This document shows positions 21,209 to 32,316 of a stretch of DNA of 64,000 nt, piece after piece. The notes under the pieces are model-generated. The model saw only the letters and a list, made by a program, of their open reading frames with translations. It was not told where the DNA came from and did no database searches. The position numbers and the translations under genes were made by a program. This DNA is from Trichopria drosophilae (Eukaryota > Arthropoda > Insecta > Hymenoptera > Diapriidae): positions 138,002,001 to 138,066,000 of the forward strand of contig CM059584.1 of NCBI GenBank assembly GCA_030407085.1, read 5' to 3'. The first letter of the stretch is position 1. Each line of letters opens with the position of its first letter.

Positions 21209-22554
21209 ACTCATCCTACGAAGGCAGCGGCGAGCAGTGGCACAAGATCAGTGCGAACACGTAAGATGCGTAAAATGTTCAGACCCAAATATACGCCAGA
21301 AGTGGTGAACGCATCAGGCCCGATAGCATTGGACATTAATTCTGCAATCTCCATCGTCTATTGTATATCGTCCGCAGAAGAGAAGGATATGTGCACCCCA
21401 GAAATACCGAAGTCTCCATCACCAGGTAATAATCGTGTTCAATTAATATTTTCATGAAATGCAGTAAATATAAAATTTTATAATTTATCGTAATTTTACA
21501 TCGTTCATGCAACTTTTATTCATCCGTAACATTTATACATTTCTTATGATAAAAAGCTATGAGGTAATTTAAGTGCGACTTAGGAAATTAAATATTTTTG
21601 TACTTTTCAGATTTTCGACACTATTTAAAGTATAAACCAATGGCTTGCAGTACGCTCAAGCCGGAAGTCAAGCGTGACAATAAGAGAAAAGCAAACTCTG
21701 TAAAAACGCTAGTTCGACTTGATCAGATGTTCCAAAATGTCCGGGTAACTGAACCATACGCATCGTATAACATCGTATATTCAGCACCGAAAAACGTCGA
21801 GCCTGCAACACCATGCATCCCATCAACAGAGCCAGTCAGTCAGAAACCACTGGCTTGCAGTACGCTCAAGCCGAAAGTCGACCGCGACACAAAGAAAAAA
21901 GCAGTATCTATAAATACACAACCTCGATTTCCTCAGTTACTCCCAAATGTCCGGGTAATTGAACCAGTCGCATCGTCTACCTATCCGGCACCGAAAAACA
22001 TCGAGCCTACAACACCGAGCATCCCAACAGCAGAGCCAGAAATCACCGGAAGTTTGAAAACTACCGAAGCACAGACAGCGCCAAAAAAGTCTAAATTATA
22101 CTTGGAATACGCAGCGTTGTACGATCAAATAGTCGCGGAGATGAACAATAAGCCACAGCCGAAAAGCACGGCATCTGAGACAATATCATCAGAATGTTCA
22201 AAATCAGCGGAAAATTTGCAACAGATGGAAAATTTGACGATATCTGAGAAGGAAGTGCAGGACATAGAGCCGGTATATGTTTACAGTGATCTGAATCAAA
22301 CTTACACCATAGATTCCGAGGGTATGAAAACCTTTGATACCAAAATGTCTGACCTTTCGCCGGTGGAAAAGACTGCTCATGTGACAACTGAACAATGCAG
22401 AAGCGAAACCTCAAAACTTGGAAAAATGTTTAAAGAAGGAAGGATTTCGAAATCGAAATGCATAATGAAGCCGACACTGCCGAAGTCGCCTCATTCGCGT
22501 AAGCGTATAGGGCCATTCTACGAAACGAACAATGAAAACGATATCGCCAATTAA
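21209..22554 (+). CDS. Two-exon gene of unknown function, copy A (exons 21,209-21,425 and 21,611-22,554)
   Basis: I do not recognise the product. Exon 1 (acceptor TTAACAG at 21,202-21,208, donor CCAG|GTAATA after 21,425) encodes a basic stretch, RTRKMRKMFRPKYTPEVVNA, then an acidic end. Exon 2 follows acceptor TACTTTTCAG at 21,601-21,610. The split codon G|AT restores frame exactly (phase 1), giving SPSP-D-FRHYLKYKPMACS. Exon 2 contains two imperfect ~68-residue repeats that each begin ACSTLKP, pass NVRVxEP and end in a Pro/Thr-rich EPATP-type stretch. Then come LYLEYAALYDQIVAEMN (helical), an acidic Ser/Thr region and a basic tail (GKMFKEGRISKSKC). The protein is mostly disordered. The first ATG is at 21,266; the acceptor suggests an upstream exon not identified here. 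A paralogue with the same intron lies at 56,278-57,594. Host gene or domesticated repeat gene are both possible. Confidence 0.55.
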
Positions 22555-22559
22555 TCCTA

Positions 22560-23215
22560 TACGTTAAGTGACGTGACAATGTAGGATTCGATTTCTGAAT
22601 TGCGAAATACCAGCACAATCTTTTCTTACATGATATGTAAAATATATTATGAAAATTGTATCCGAAGAATGAAATTGGTCTAAGTTTAATTATAATGTAA
22701 AAATGGAACTGTTGTCCATCTGTTTTGTAACCCTATCCTAAATGAGTCCCATTCATTATCTATCTCCGACCAGGAATTTTTTAAAAATTGCAAGCACTCT
22801 CGTGAAAAGCGTATGAAGTTCATTTTTTAAGCAACTTGAGTTTTATTCGCTTACGGTCTACTACAAGAAATAACTTTCAACCAAATACTTGGAATCTAGA
22901 TATTGTCATTTTATGACATACAGTATTTAATAGAATATTAGATTGTTTTAGGGAGTGTCTGCTTTAGAACATGAGTTACTGAAACCAGGAACTTATTTGA
23001 TTAAAGCCAGCAAAAAACAATGTTATTATTTTTTAATATAACGCAATGTTGCAAAAGGAAAGAAAATGAAACTTGGTATGTGCTATGTCTACGAATCTCT
23101 CTCAGTCTACCATGGGTATTTTGTAATATCTGTCTACAAGGGTATTTTTGTTTGAGATATTTTCTCCATTATCTTTTAAATGGAAGGGAAAGAGAAGTGT
23201 ATTATTAAGTCTTAG
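22560..23215 (+). other. 3' flank of gene copy A, conserved in copy B
   Basis: Sequence after the stop codon is recognisably shared with 57,600-58,690, including TGTTGTCCATCTG, CCCATTCATTATC and TTAGGGAGTGTCTGCTT. It may include the 3' UTR. Copy B has about 330 extra bp near 58,265-58,590. Confidence 0.5.
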
Positions 23216-23450
23216 TGGTACAACGTGTTTTTGACTTCAATAACGGTACAACATGATGTTAATATGACCCGATCGCTTTTAAAAGGTGCTAAAGGGCTTC
23301 AAAAAATCTGAAAAAAATCCTGATGCTTCTTTCAACCTTGAAGTTGACGTCTGAATTAAAATATTTTGTCAATAATTCTTTTTTTATATTACTTTGTATA
23401 AAAATATGCAGGTACCTAAGGAAAAGTTATATAGCATCATGTCACTTTTG

Positions 23451-23471
23451 CTTGGATCATATTGATCCAAG
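23451..23471. other. 21-nt near-perfect hairpin
   Basis: CTTGGATCA-TAT-TGATCCAAG, a 9-bp stem with a 3-nt loop, lies 12 bp before AAGGGTTAA. It may be the end of a small TTAA element whose other end I did not find. Confidence 0.35.
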
Positions 23472-24067
23472 TTTTACTAGTAAGGGTTAACCGGACTGCC
23501 AATTTTTTTTAAATAAACAAAAATTTTTAAATTAACAACAAATTAATCGTTTCTTTCTGAAATACCGTACATTTTACCTTTAGTTGACGGCGTTCGTTTT
23601 TAGGGAAAGAATTTCTTGAATCATTCTTGAATAATATGAGCACCTTCATCGTAGAACTCGATCGACGCTCGAACTGCCGAAACGAGTTGGCCCCTGGCCG
23701 TTTTCAGATCGAAATTTTAAAAAGTCGTAATTTTGATTTGGAAAAATACCGAGGTATTCAGAATGACGAGACGCATGTTTTTTTCAAAAGAAATTTTTCG
23801 ATTCGACGAATAGTTTTCACAATAAAAAATAAAAACGACTAAAATCGTTAATCATAAATTTAAATATATTTTAAGATATAAATCGTCATATTTCGTTCAA
23901 TTATGCCTGAAACAGCTTGCAATTTTTTTTACCTACTCCTGATGGTCAATCGATGACGTCCGTAATATAAAAATTATACAAAGTTGTTATTTTTAAATAT
24001 TTTTTAATAGTTAATAACGCTAGATTGGTGACCGCAAACTTATCGCTTCGCGGACGAAAATCATCGA

Positions 24068-24715
24068 GGGAAGTTTCGAGTTGCGCAAACTGTCAGTGAG
24101 ACTTTTGTTCCTCTATATTCAAAGAAGTTTTATGGAAAATTTCAACTCGATTGGTTTTAAAATGACCAAAATATCCTGTGTTTAACAAAGCGCATGGCGA
24201 CGCGCCTCGCAACGGCGACTTTCCACGGAATGGTTGATCTGCCTGAAGCCCGCATGGGTTTGTTTTCAATTTTTCTATGTTTTCAGAAGTAATTTTTTAT
24301 TTATTGTTTTTTTTTGTATTTACCTCATTATTTTTAGAATGCCATTAATAATATGTACGAAATTTGGAAACAATAAATATCAATTTCAATTTCATGTACT
24401 CTTGGGAGATGGAAACGAGAAGTTGAAAATACGGTTCTCTAAAAAAAGTCGGAAGTAAAGTCTTGCAGTAGTACGAATACTTGATAATTACACAAACTTT
24501 TTATCTTTAAATAATAGTGCACATCTTATTGTTTACTTCAGGGCGGAGGACGAGCCGTTCCGCAGCGCCGCGTTACAGTGCATCGCCATGCGCTTTGTTA
24601 AACACAGGATATTTTGGTCATTTTTAAACCAATCGAGTTGAAATTTTCCATAAGACTTCTTTGAATGTAGAGGAACAAAAGTCTCACTGACAGTTTGCTC
24701 AACTCGAAACTTCCC
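24068..24715. mobile_element. Nested inverted-repeat MITE in the foldback left arm, 648 bp, ~135-bp arms
   Basis: Starts GGGAAGTTTCGAGTTG and ends CAACTCGAAACTTCCC. Arms 24,068-24,202 and 24,581-24,715 are nearly identical when inverted, sharing TCAGTGAGACTTTTGTTCCT and AACAAAGCGCATGGCGA. The uninterrupted foldback right arm gives the pre-insertion sequence CATCGATAGTCG, so the edges are fixed by comparison. TCG flanks both sides, compatible with a 3-4 bp target duplication. Confidence 0.75.
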
Positions 24716-25574
24716 TCGTAGTCGCCCCGGTAACTCGCTAAAAGTGCCAAAATTGTGCACATCTTCATATCACTTTGAAACTTCGCATACGTTTAGAGGG
24801 TATCTAGCGTAATAATTTCCGAAGAGGAGCCATCTTGAATTTTGCTTCAGAAGCAAGATGGCGGCCTTTTTCGTAAATTCACCATTTATTTTTTACCACT
24901 TTATTTTATGTTAGTTTCAATTATTTTTTGGTTCAAATGTGAAAGTTATTTATTATAACATCACGACTATTATTGTCTTCATGAATTTCGGTCAAATTTC
25001 AAAATAGCGGATAATTTAATAAATTATTAACACTTAGAGTCACACATTTTTCTATTCAAGCAATTCAGTTGAAAATCGTTACTCGGAGGTTTCGTGGTCG
25101 CTGGTTAGGAATCGAACGTCAGCTTGATTTAACCTCCGAGTAAAAAATATTGGGCAAATGGAAACATTTCTAAAATTTTTGTCTGCCATACTGGATCCGC
25201 TATTTTGTATTTGGTAAATCTAGCATAGGATTTGTAATCGATGTCTCCAAAAACATTACCATATACCAAATTGCGAGTAATTAGCTTTAAAAACATCATC
25301 AATAATAAGACATAAACACAAAACAAGTCCGATAGAAATGTAGCACTCGGCGCTTAGTACATACATGCACCAGTCAGTAGCCCTGTTTTTAACGATAATT
25401 CTTTTCTATAACGATAAGCTTGTAAAGCTCATTTAACGAAATGTTCTTGTTATAATGGATGTTCTTTACGTTGCTCTTGTAAACGCCAAAAGGTTGCATG
25501 TACACTACTGTGTAGAAACTGCCAAGGTAAGTGTCAAAATATTAATGAAAAAAATGAAACAGATAAATAAAATA

Positions 25575-25613
25575 CAACAATAGAAAAAAAAACAAAAAAA
25601 AAAAACAAAAAAA

Positions 25614-25656
<43 letters not shown>

Positions 25657-25677
25657 AAAAAGAAAACAAAAAAAAGT
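25575..25677. repeat. Poly-A-rich low-complexity tract
   Basis: About 100 bp of A with sparse C and G, including roughly 38 consecutive A. It lies at the centre of the foldback element. Confidence 0.8.
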
Positions 25678-26477
25678 TGTTAACCGCCGCGTCCCCGTCG
25701 CGACTCTGGTTTCGCTAAGAGCGGTATCCATTTGCACCATCTAATATCCATGTTAAAAGAAATCACAAAATAGGATAGATAATGCCTGTTTTTGTTTCTA
25801 TGCCCGCCATATTGGATCCGCCATCTTGAGTATTCAGAATCGTAATCAGCATCAAAATACAATATTATTTCATTGAAAAGTACATTATACTACTACTTTA
25901 CAATATAACAATACTATGTGTTCAGTAATAACTCAATAATGTAGTAAAGTGGCCGCCATTTTGAAATTTGATTGAAATTCATGAAGATAAAAATACTTGT
26001 GATATTATAATAAATAACTTTCATATTTGTACCAAACAACAATTTGAAATAACTAAAAATAAAGTCGTAAAAAAATAAATAGTGATTTTTCGAAAAAGGC
26101 CGTCATCTTGGTTCTGTAGCAAAATTCAAGATGGCTCCCCTTCGGAAATTCTTACTCTAGATACCCTCTAAAAGTATGCAAAGTTTCAAAGTGGTATGAA
26201 AAGTTGCACAATAATTTTGCTTACCGGGGCGACTATCGATGCTTTTCGTCCGCGAAGCGATAAGTTTGTGGTCACCAATCTAGCGTTATTAACAATTAAA
26301 AAATATTTAAAAATAACAACTTTGTATAATTTTTATAGTACGGACGTCATGGCTTGACCATCAGGACTAGGTAAAAAAAATTGCAAGCTGTTTCAGGCAT
26401 AATTGAACGAAATATGACGATTTATATCTTAAAATATAATTAAATTTATGATTAACGATTTTAGTCGTTTTTATTAC

Positions 26478-27650
26478 TTCGACCCAGACTAAGTCTGGAC
26501 GAAGTATTGAATTTGGTCACTTCGGGCAAAAAAAATACCCTATAGTTTTTCATCAAATGTCGACGTTTCAGACCCTAAGGAACCCAAATCAACAATAAAA
26601 AAATTTGTGTCCGTGATCTTGTACGTACGTACGTCTGTACGTCCGTACGTCCCGTTTTTTTGTCTCGCGATAACTCGCGAACGGATAAGCGTATTAACAT
26701 AATTTTTTTTTTAAAATACGCGTCTTGGCATAACTTAAATCTGATTAGATTTTGGCCTAGATCCATCAGTCCATTACTAAAAAAAATTAGCCCCAATTAA
26801 GAATCTTCGTAGTTTTTTGCATTTATTTTGAAAAATACAAATTTTATTAAAAAATATTTCAAACAAAAAAAGATAGAGCATGAAATTCTCTACAAAAAAG
26901 GTTAAATGCATTTTCTTCCTAAAGTCATGGATAATGCCATAAAAACTGGTTTAAAATGTTTATGACTCTTGTCTGAAAAAGTATTGATTTTGGTCACCTC
27001 GGCAAAAAAACTACCCTATAGTTTTTCATCAAATTTCGACGTTTCGACCCTTTACCCCCCAGGGGTAGTCTTCGCCAGCCCCTCGGGCGCGGTTATTACC
27101 TACGGGCGCATAAGTTCTTTAACGCCCTTGATACGAAAATAACTATTTCGATATATCTAAAAGATGTCTTACAGTATCTAAAAGATATCCGTCAGAGATC
27201 TTTTCGACACTTTTAAGATATCTTTGACGAATTATATCTATATATATTGTATATATAATATCATAATGATACAGACAGTAATTAGTAAAACACAGTAAAC
27301 ATGTAATATGCATCGAATAGTCTATTAGAATACAAGTGCATGAAGTAAGTGTTTTGCAACTTTTATTTATTAATACTTCGGCTGGCCTGTTGTCGGGGTC
27401 GAAGTTTCGAAAATGCTCATTTTCAATTTTCATACATATAAGAAACACTATATTGTTGTAACATATCTATCGAAGCCACTTGGACCTATAAATATGATTG
27501 GACCCCCAAATATCAATACAATTTTATAATATAATTGAAAGCTGTTAGTAAACAAACGAGTCTTGAGGAATAGCCGACTCTCCACTGGGTCGAAGTTTCT
27601 GAGCGTGCGAAGCGAGCGAGGCACCACGCCAACACTACTTCTTAGAATTA
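26478..27650. repeat. Interspersed repeat 'X', inverted relative to 59,228-60,180
   Basis: From about 26,690 to 27,650 most of the sequence is the reverse complement of 59,228-60,180. Shared words are AAAACTGGTTTAAAATG / CATTTTAAACCAGTTTT, CAGGGGTAGTCTT, CAGGCCAGCCGAAGTATT and GAAGCGAGCGAGGCACCA. The left edge starts with the hairpin CCAGACT-A-AGTCTGG (26,484-26,498) directly beside the foldback tip. A GTACGTACGTCTGTACGTCC simple stretch lies near 26,624-26,650. Confidence 0.65.
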
Positions 27651-28190
27651 ATAGTATATTACTCAACGAGGGAGGTAAAATAAAGAATGTCTCAGGCTGC
27701 GTGTAATTTTTACCCGAGGTGAAGCCGAGGGTGAGAAACAGGCAGTCTGAAGCATTCTTTTTTACTTCCCGAGGGAAGTATACGATTTTTCTTTATGGCC
27801 TCTTGCCTTCTTTATTTCCGCCTTTTCTTTATTTCCGCTTGCGGGAGGAAAGTTGCTGCTTTCCTCCCGGTGTGAAGAAAAAGATCAAACAATACACATA
27901 TGGGGCAAAATTTCTCAAATATCTTGGCCCAAAGATTAAAATTTTCCAATTTGGTCAAAACTAAACTATAATATTGTCATTGTTAGGCTTCACCTCGGGT
28001 CAAAATTACACGCAGCCTGAGACATTCTTTATTTTACCTCCCTCGTTGAGTAATATACTATTTCATCACACTGGGACGAAAGCAGCAACTTTCCTCCCGC
28101 AAGCGGTAGGAAAGTTACTTCTTTTCCTCCCTGTCATGAAGAAAAATCGTATACTTCCCTCGGGAAGTAAAAAAGAATGCATCAAACTCA
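27651..28190. mobile_element. Inverted-repeat element, ~540 bp, with shuffled inner symmetry
   Basis: 27,651-27,730 (TAGTATATTACTCAACGAGG, TGTCTCAGGCTGCGTGTAAT, CGAGGTGAAGCC) pairs with 27,986-28,064. 27,747-27,800 (AGCATTCTTTTTTACTTCCC and following) pairs with 28,133-28,185. A third pair, GCTTGCGGGAGGAAAGTTGC (about 27,838) and its inverse (28,085-28,108), lies inside. CTTCCCGAGGGAAG occurs on both sides as a local hairpin. No coding potential. Confidence 0.6.
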
Positions 28191-28319
28191 TGTTCAAGAA
28201 GCAATGCAGATGTAAACAATGTTTATAATATCGGTGTGATTAAAGGTCAATGCGAATTTGGTTGTAAAAAAAGAAAATATTCAGTATAAATGAGATTTTC
28301 AGTTCAACATGAGTCATCG

Positions 28320-28545
28320 ACACAAATAAAACTCCACTCCGTAACCGCAGTAAATTGTATATTTTGGTAAGTAAATAAAAGATATTATAAATAATGTTTA
28401 AAATATTCTTTTATTAGACTAAAATATTTCAAATACTATTGATTCTTTATTTATAAAATTAATTTTTTTAAATTAGAATCAACATATTTTCGTGCTGCCG
28501 CAGGGAGAAAAAACTCCACTCCGTAACCGCCAGTACATTTTCAGT
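28320..28545 (+). repeat. Direct repeat AAACTCCACTCCGTAACCGC
   Basis: This 20-mer occurs near 28,328 and again near 28,511, each followed by CAGTA-like sequence. Too little is shared to name a family. Confidence 0.45.
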
Positions 28546-28589
28546 TTTTTGTTATCTAAATGTTAAATAAATTTGAAAATCGTTTCTCA

Positions 28590-29190
28590 AGGGTTTCTGG
28601 AGTCGCTGATTACAAATCTGATGTTAGTTTTTCAAAATTCAAAATGGCGGATCCAAAATGACATACGAAATCTTTGAAAATTTGTTAAATATAACCCAGA
28701 TTTTGTTAGTTGAGGCGTTTGGGGTCGCTGATTTTGAATTTGATGTTAGGTTTAGAATTCGAAATGGCGGATCTAAAATGGCGGATGAAATATTTAGAAA
28801 TGTTTAAAATATTGCTTAAATTTTGTTACTTGAGGCTATTGGGGTAGCTAATTTCGAATTTGATGTTAGTTTAAAAATTTTAAATTTCAAGGTAGCGGAT
28901 GTTTTTTGGAAATTTTTAAAAAACTATCAGTAATAATTTTCAAGACAAATTCATGAATTTCTAAAAAATCATCCGTCACATTGCATTGACTTTTGAATTC
29001 TGTAAATTTGACTCCAGATTCGTAATCGCTAACCCCGAAAACCCCCTAGTTATCAATTTCAAGCGAGTCCAATCAATTTTTTTAATTTTATCCGCCATAT
29101 TGGATCCGCCATTTTGAACTTTCAAAATATGATGCCAAATTCGTAATCAGCGACCTCGAAAACCCCTGAGTGACAAATTTCAAGCTGATT
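28590..29190. repeat. Array of ~120-bp GCTGATTAC/GGCGGATCC units, three direct then two inverted
   Basis: GTCGCTGAT-like words at 28,602, 28,724 and 28,844 define a 120-122-bp period on the plus strand. Two further units run inverted, with CGTAATCGCTAACCCCGA near 29,021 and TCGTAATCAGCGACCTCGA near 29,141. Each unit couples a GGGGTCGCTGATTA box with an AAAATGGCGGATC box about 40 bp on. The block from about 28,612 is duplicated at 60,181-60,760. Confidence 0.7.
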
Positions 29191-29402
29191 CAATCCCAGT
29201 ACTTGTAACAAAAAAATAAACAATTATTTTACATTAAACAATTACTTTTTAAACAATAATATTTATAAAGATTGTAACAACGTGTTTTGGGGACTTATTT
29301 TGGTCCTCCTCTTTCCATAGGAACATTCACATCAATATTTTTGATACTTTTTTTTTAATTTTATCTTAACTCTGAATTTGTCCTTTTCGAGAGATATAGT
29401 AT

Positions 29403-29475
29403 TATACCCTATAGTATATATATGTATAGTCAAATCAAATTAATTTTTTCCGTTGACAATCCTCGTGGTGAGGTG
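29403..29475 (+). repeat. ~70-bp direct repeat, left copy (locus A)
   Basis: CTATAGTATATATATGTATA followed by GTCAAATCAAATTAATTTT and GTTGACAATCCTCGTGGTGA. It recurs in direct orientation at 32,317-32,386, flanking the hAT relic, and at 60,981-61,048 and 63,868-63,935. Confidence 0.6.
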
Positions 29476-30619
29476 CCACAAAGCTTCAAGCGAGCTTCCA
29501 ACGAGCTTCCCTGATGTTAGAATGGACCTTCACAGGAGTACGAAAACGTGAACATAGAAGTTTTTTTGGAGCTCCATTAAACATTAATGGTTGTTGTCAA
29601 AGAAGCTCCGAAGAAAATAAAGAAGCTTTAAACGAGCTCCTAGCCATACACATCTTCATATGCATTACGTAGAGAGAGCGGAGCATTTATACGAAAAAGC
29701 GTTCACCTCCCCGTGGTGAGAATCGGGTAACTCTGGTGAATACGAGTAAAGAAGGCGTGATCGCCATCGAAAAGTCATTGTACATTCGTCTAAAAGCGTG
29801 ATTGCAAAGTTTGGAGGTGAATTTTCGATTTTGATGTTTTGATAATTTTTTACTTGGGAACGGCTGCTCTGAGCGAGAAAATGAATACTAGTATTTTTAT
29901 TCCAAATTTCACGTAGAATACGGTAGTATTTTTTATTTTTCATGAATCGCAATTTTTAGTTTGCAATCCGCCATATTGGATCCGCCATTTTGAATTTTGA
30001 TAAGCTAGTAATGAATTTAGATCTAATGATCCTGAGAGTTCATAAAACTAGTGAACAAAGAGGTTTGAAGACTATACAGTGGCTATAAAGCTGTGTAAAT
30101 ACGTTATTTTAGGTGACTCATCACAGCCGCCATCTTGAAAATCAATTGTATGAGCTAATTTTGCTAATATGCATCCAATCTGTTGGCATAAAATTGACAA
30201 AAGTTATTTTGCCTGCTAAAACTTAGATTAGACCTCAAAAGTGCATATTACTGTGATTTTGCAATAATTTCGGGCATTCGGGCGCCGTTTTGGATCGGTT
30301 AACAATAAAAATCAAAGTATATTAAAATATATTTTGGAAGTACAACTTTCGGGTCCCGCATCGTGATGGGTTAGAATGTTCTTAAGTGCCGGCAACATAG
30401 TTAAAAAAATTCCTTTAAAAAAAACACAAATCGAAAATCAGCGTTTTTTTTTAATTATTAAAAAAAAAAGATTTTGAGGTCATTTATTGATAAATTTGGC
30501 TATGCCATTCGAAAGATGAGACTTTTTTACACAAGAATATGAATCCCAATATTTTTTTTCACACGGGTTATAATTGAAAGTCACGAGCTTGAAGTTGCTT
30601 GAAGTTGGCCATATGAGCG

Positions 30620-32060
30620 TTAAAGGGTTAATTCAGAAAAATCTAGTTTTTGAGCAACCGCATTTTCGATGGATAACGTTCCAAGGCTTGTCAGCCTATT
30701 TTGCGTCATTGTAGATCTTAAATATGTTTTTATTAATTTTAATTTAGAAAAACTTCTTTCTCCACTTGCTACAGTAACTGGTATCGTAAGTAAAATGCGA
30801 TATGCAACCGATACATTTGGATACAAATCATACAACTTGTACTGATTTATAAAAATATTACGGATACAACAAAGCTGAAATCCTTCAACTGTTCCGACAA
30901 TGTAATGGCCTCATGTGCAATTCACGGATCACTAGTCTCATATTCGCTAGCTAAAGTGATTAAAGCTTCACAAACGTTGGTGATTTGATATCGAATTGGC
31001 TTGATGCTATTTATTCTCGCCTCCCAGCGTGTATCACACATTCTTTTTAAGGTATACGTTTCTAGATGATCAGTTAAAATCTTCCACCGATTAACTGAGG
31101 CCGAGAACAACGTAAATAGTCGTTGAAGAACACCAAACAAGGTTGTTGACTTGACTGAGGATTTTGCGGCATCAGACAAAATAAGATTGAGACTGTGGCA
31201 GCCACAGGGAACATATAAAGCCAGAGAGTTTTAATCCAAAATTCTTTTTTGCACACCTACATTCTTTCCCTTCATATTCGCACCATTATCGTATCCCTGA
31301 CCTCTGCAATTATTCAAGTGAAGTTCAGGTTTATTTAAAATGTTAATAATGGCTTCCGTAAGAACTTTGCCAGAGGAGTCGTTGACTACAAAAAAATCCC
31401 AAAAAATGTTCCTTTATTTGTACAGAATCATCTGATGAGTCAACGAATCGAATTGTTAGAGAAAGTTGTTATTGGTGCGAAATATCTGGCGTACAATCAG
31501 CTATGATTGCATAATACTTCGCTTTTATTATAGCTCTACATACAATTTGAGAGGTCACTTTTTCAGCCATTAAATTTATCAATTCATTTTGGATTATATT
31601 TCCACAATAATGAATCGAAGTGTTACCTCTTATTGCAAGGGCTATATGCTCTTCCATTACAGGGTCAAACTTAGCCAATAATTGTACTAATCCTAGAAAT
31701 TTTCCATTGTTGGGTTCATAAAGTTTATCTGAGCTACCTCGAAAAGCCATATTATTTTCCGCAAGGTATAAAGTAATATTCATCAATCTGAGAAGAACAT
31801 TTTGCCATCGCAAATTCTCTTTATGAATTAATTGCATTTCTTCGTCATTTATCGTTTTTCCTTTTTCTATGCGCATTATAGTCTCCATCCACTGTTTGTA
31901 ATGTTTCATGTGGGATGCGCTGTTTTCGTGAATGTTTACTGTCTTCAATATATTTTTCCAATCATTATATCCGTTTAAGACTAAATTGGATGTTGATGTT
32001 TGATCGAAAAGTCGACAGCAAAAACAAAATACTTTATCTTTAGATATTGGGTACGATTCG
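30620..32060 (-). pseudogene. hAT-type transposase (TTF zinc finger, DUF4371, hAT dimerisation), copy A, broken and internally deleted
   Basis: On the minus strand the frame runs from a TTF-type Cys motif (FCFCCR near 32,010) through an N-terminal segment, HENSASHMKHYKQW, and a DUF4371-like block (KYYAIIADCTPDISHQ). It continues with the central part (CGCHSLNLILSDAA, CDTRWEARINSI) and ends with the hAT C-terminal dimerisation motif (TVASGERSFSKLKLIKTYLR) at about 30,640-30,800. Copy A has a TAA after HQ (31,469-31,471), a 1-nt insertion near 31,395-31,402 and a TAA for Gln at 31,231-31,233. Near 30,850 the central domain jumps straight to the dimerisation domain out of frame. The large insertion/catalytic region that normally lies between is absent. 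The same junction is present in copy B. Confidence 0.75.
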
Positions 32061-32316
32061 ATTCAAATCGAACGCAAGCTAAGTAACAGGACACGAGATC
32101 GAAGACGCCATTTTCGAAATCGGCATGCGCGCGAATCAATCATCGATGTTAACTATACTGAGCTTCTACATTTTTCTGCACACGGCACCCCCAATTTTTC
32201 ACGTCCTTATGTCGCTCATCCATTTTTCATACTTCATCCGGTAGCGCCCCTAAATCCCTAGCGCCCTCAGCTGGGGCTGAGTTCGCCCCCCCCCCTCCCC
32301 CTTAGAACCGATACTG

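Larger units (their letters stand above)
23828..26475. mobile_element. Foldback element, ~2.65 kb, arms of ~0.54 kb
   Basis: The right arm 25,940-26,475 is continuous. Its reverse complement matches 23,828-24,067 and then, after a 648-bp interruption, 24,716 to about 25,010. Landmarks shared by both arms are AATAAAAACGACTAAAATCG (outer tip), CAATTATGCCTGAAACAGC, AATAACGCTAGATTGGTGAC, AGTCGCCCCGGTAA and CAAGATGG. The centre (25,010-25,940) holds two members of the GCTGATTAC family and a poly-A-rich tract. No transposase. The gap in the left arm is a nested element (24,068-24,715). Confidence 0.75.

Noticed and set aside
25534..25740. Phe-rich minus-strand frame
   Set aside because: Produced by the poly-A tract; no biological frame.
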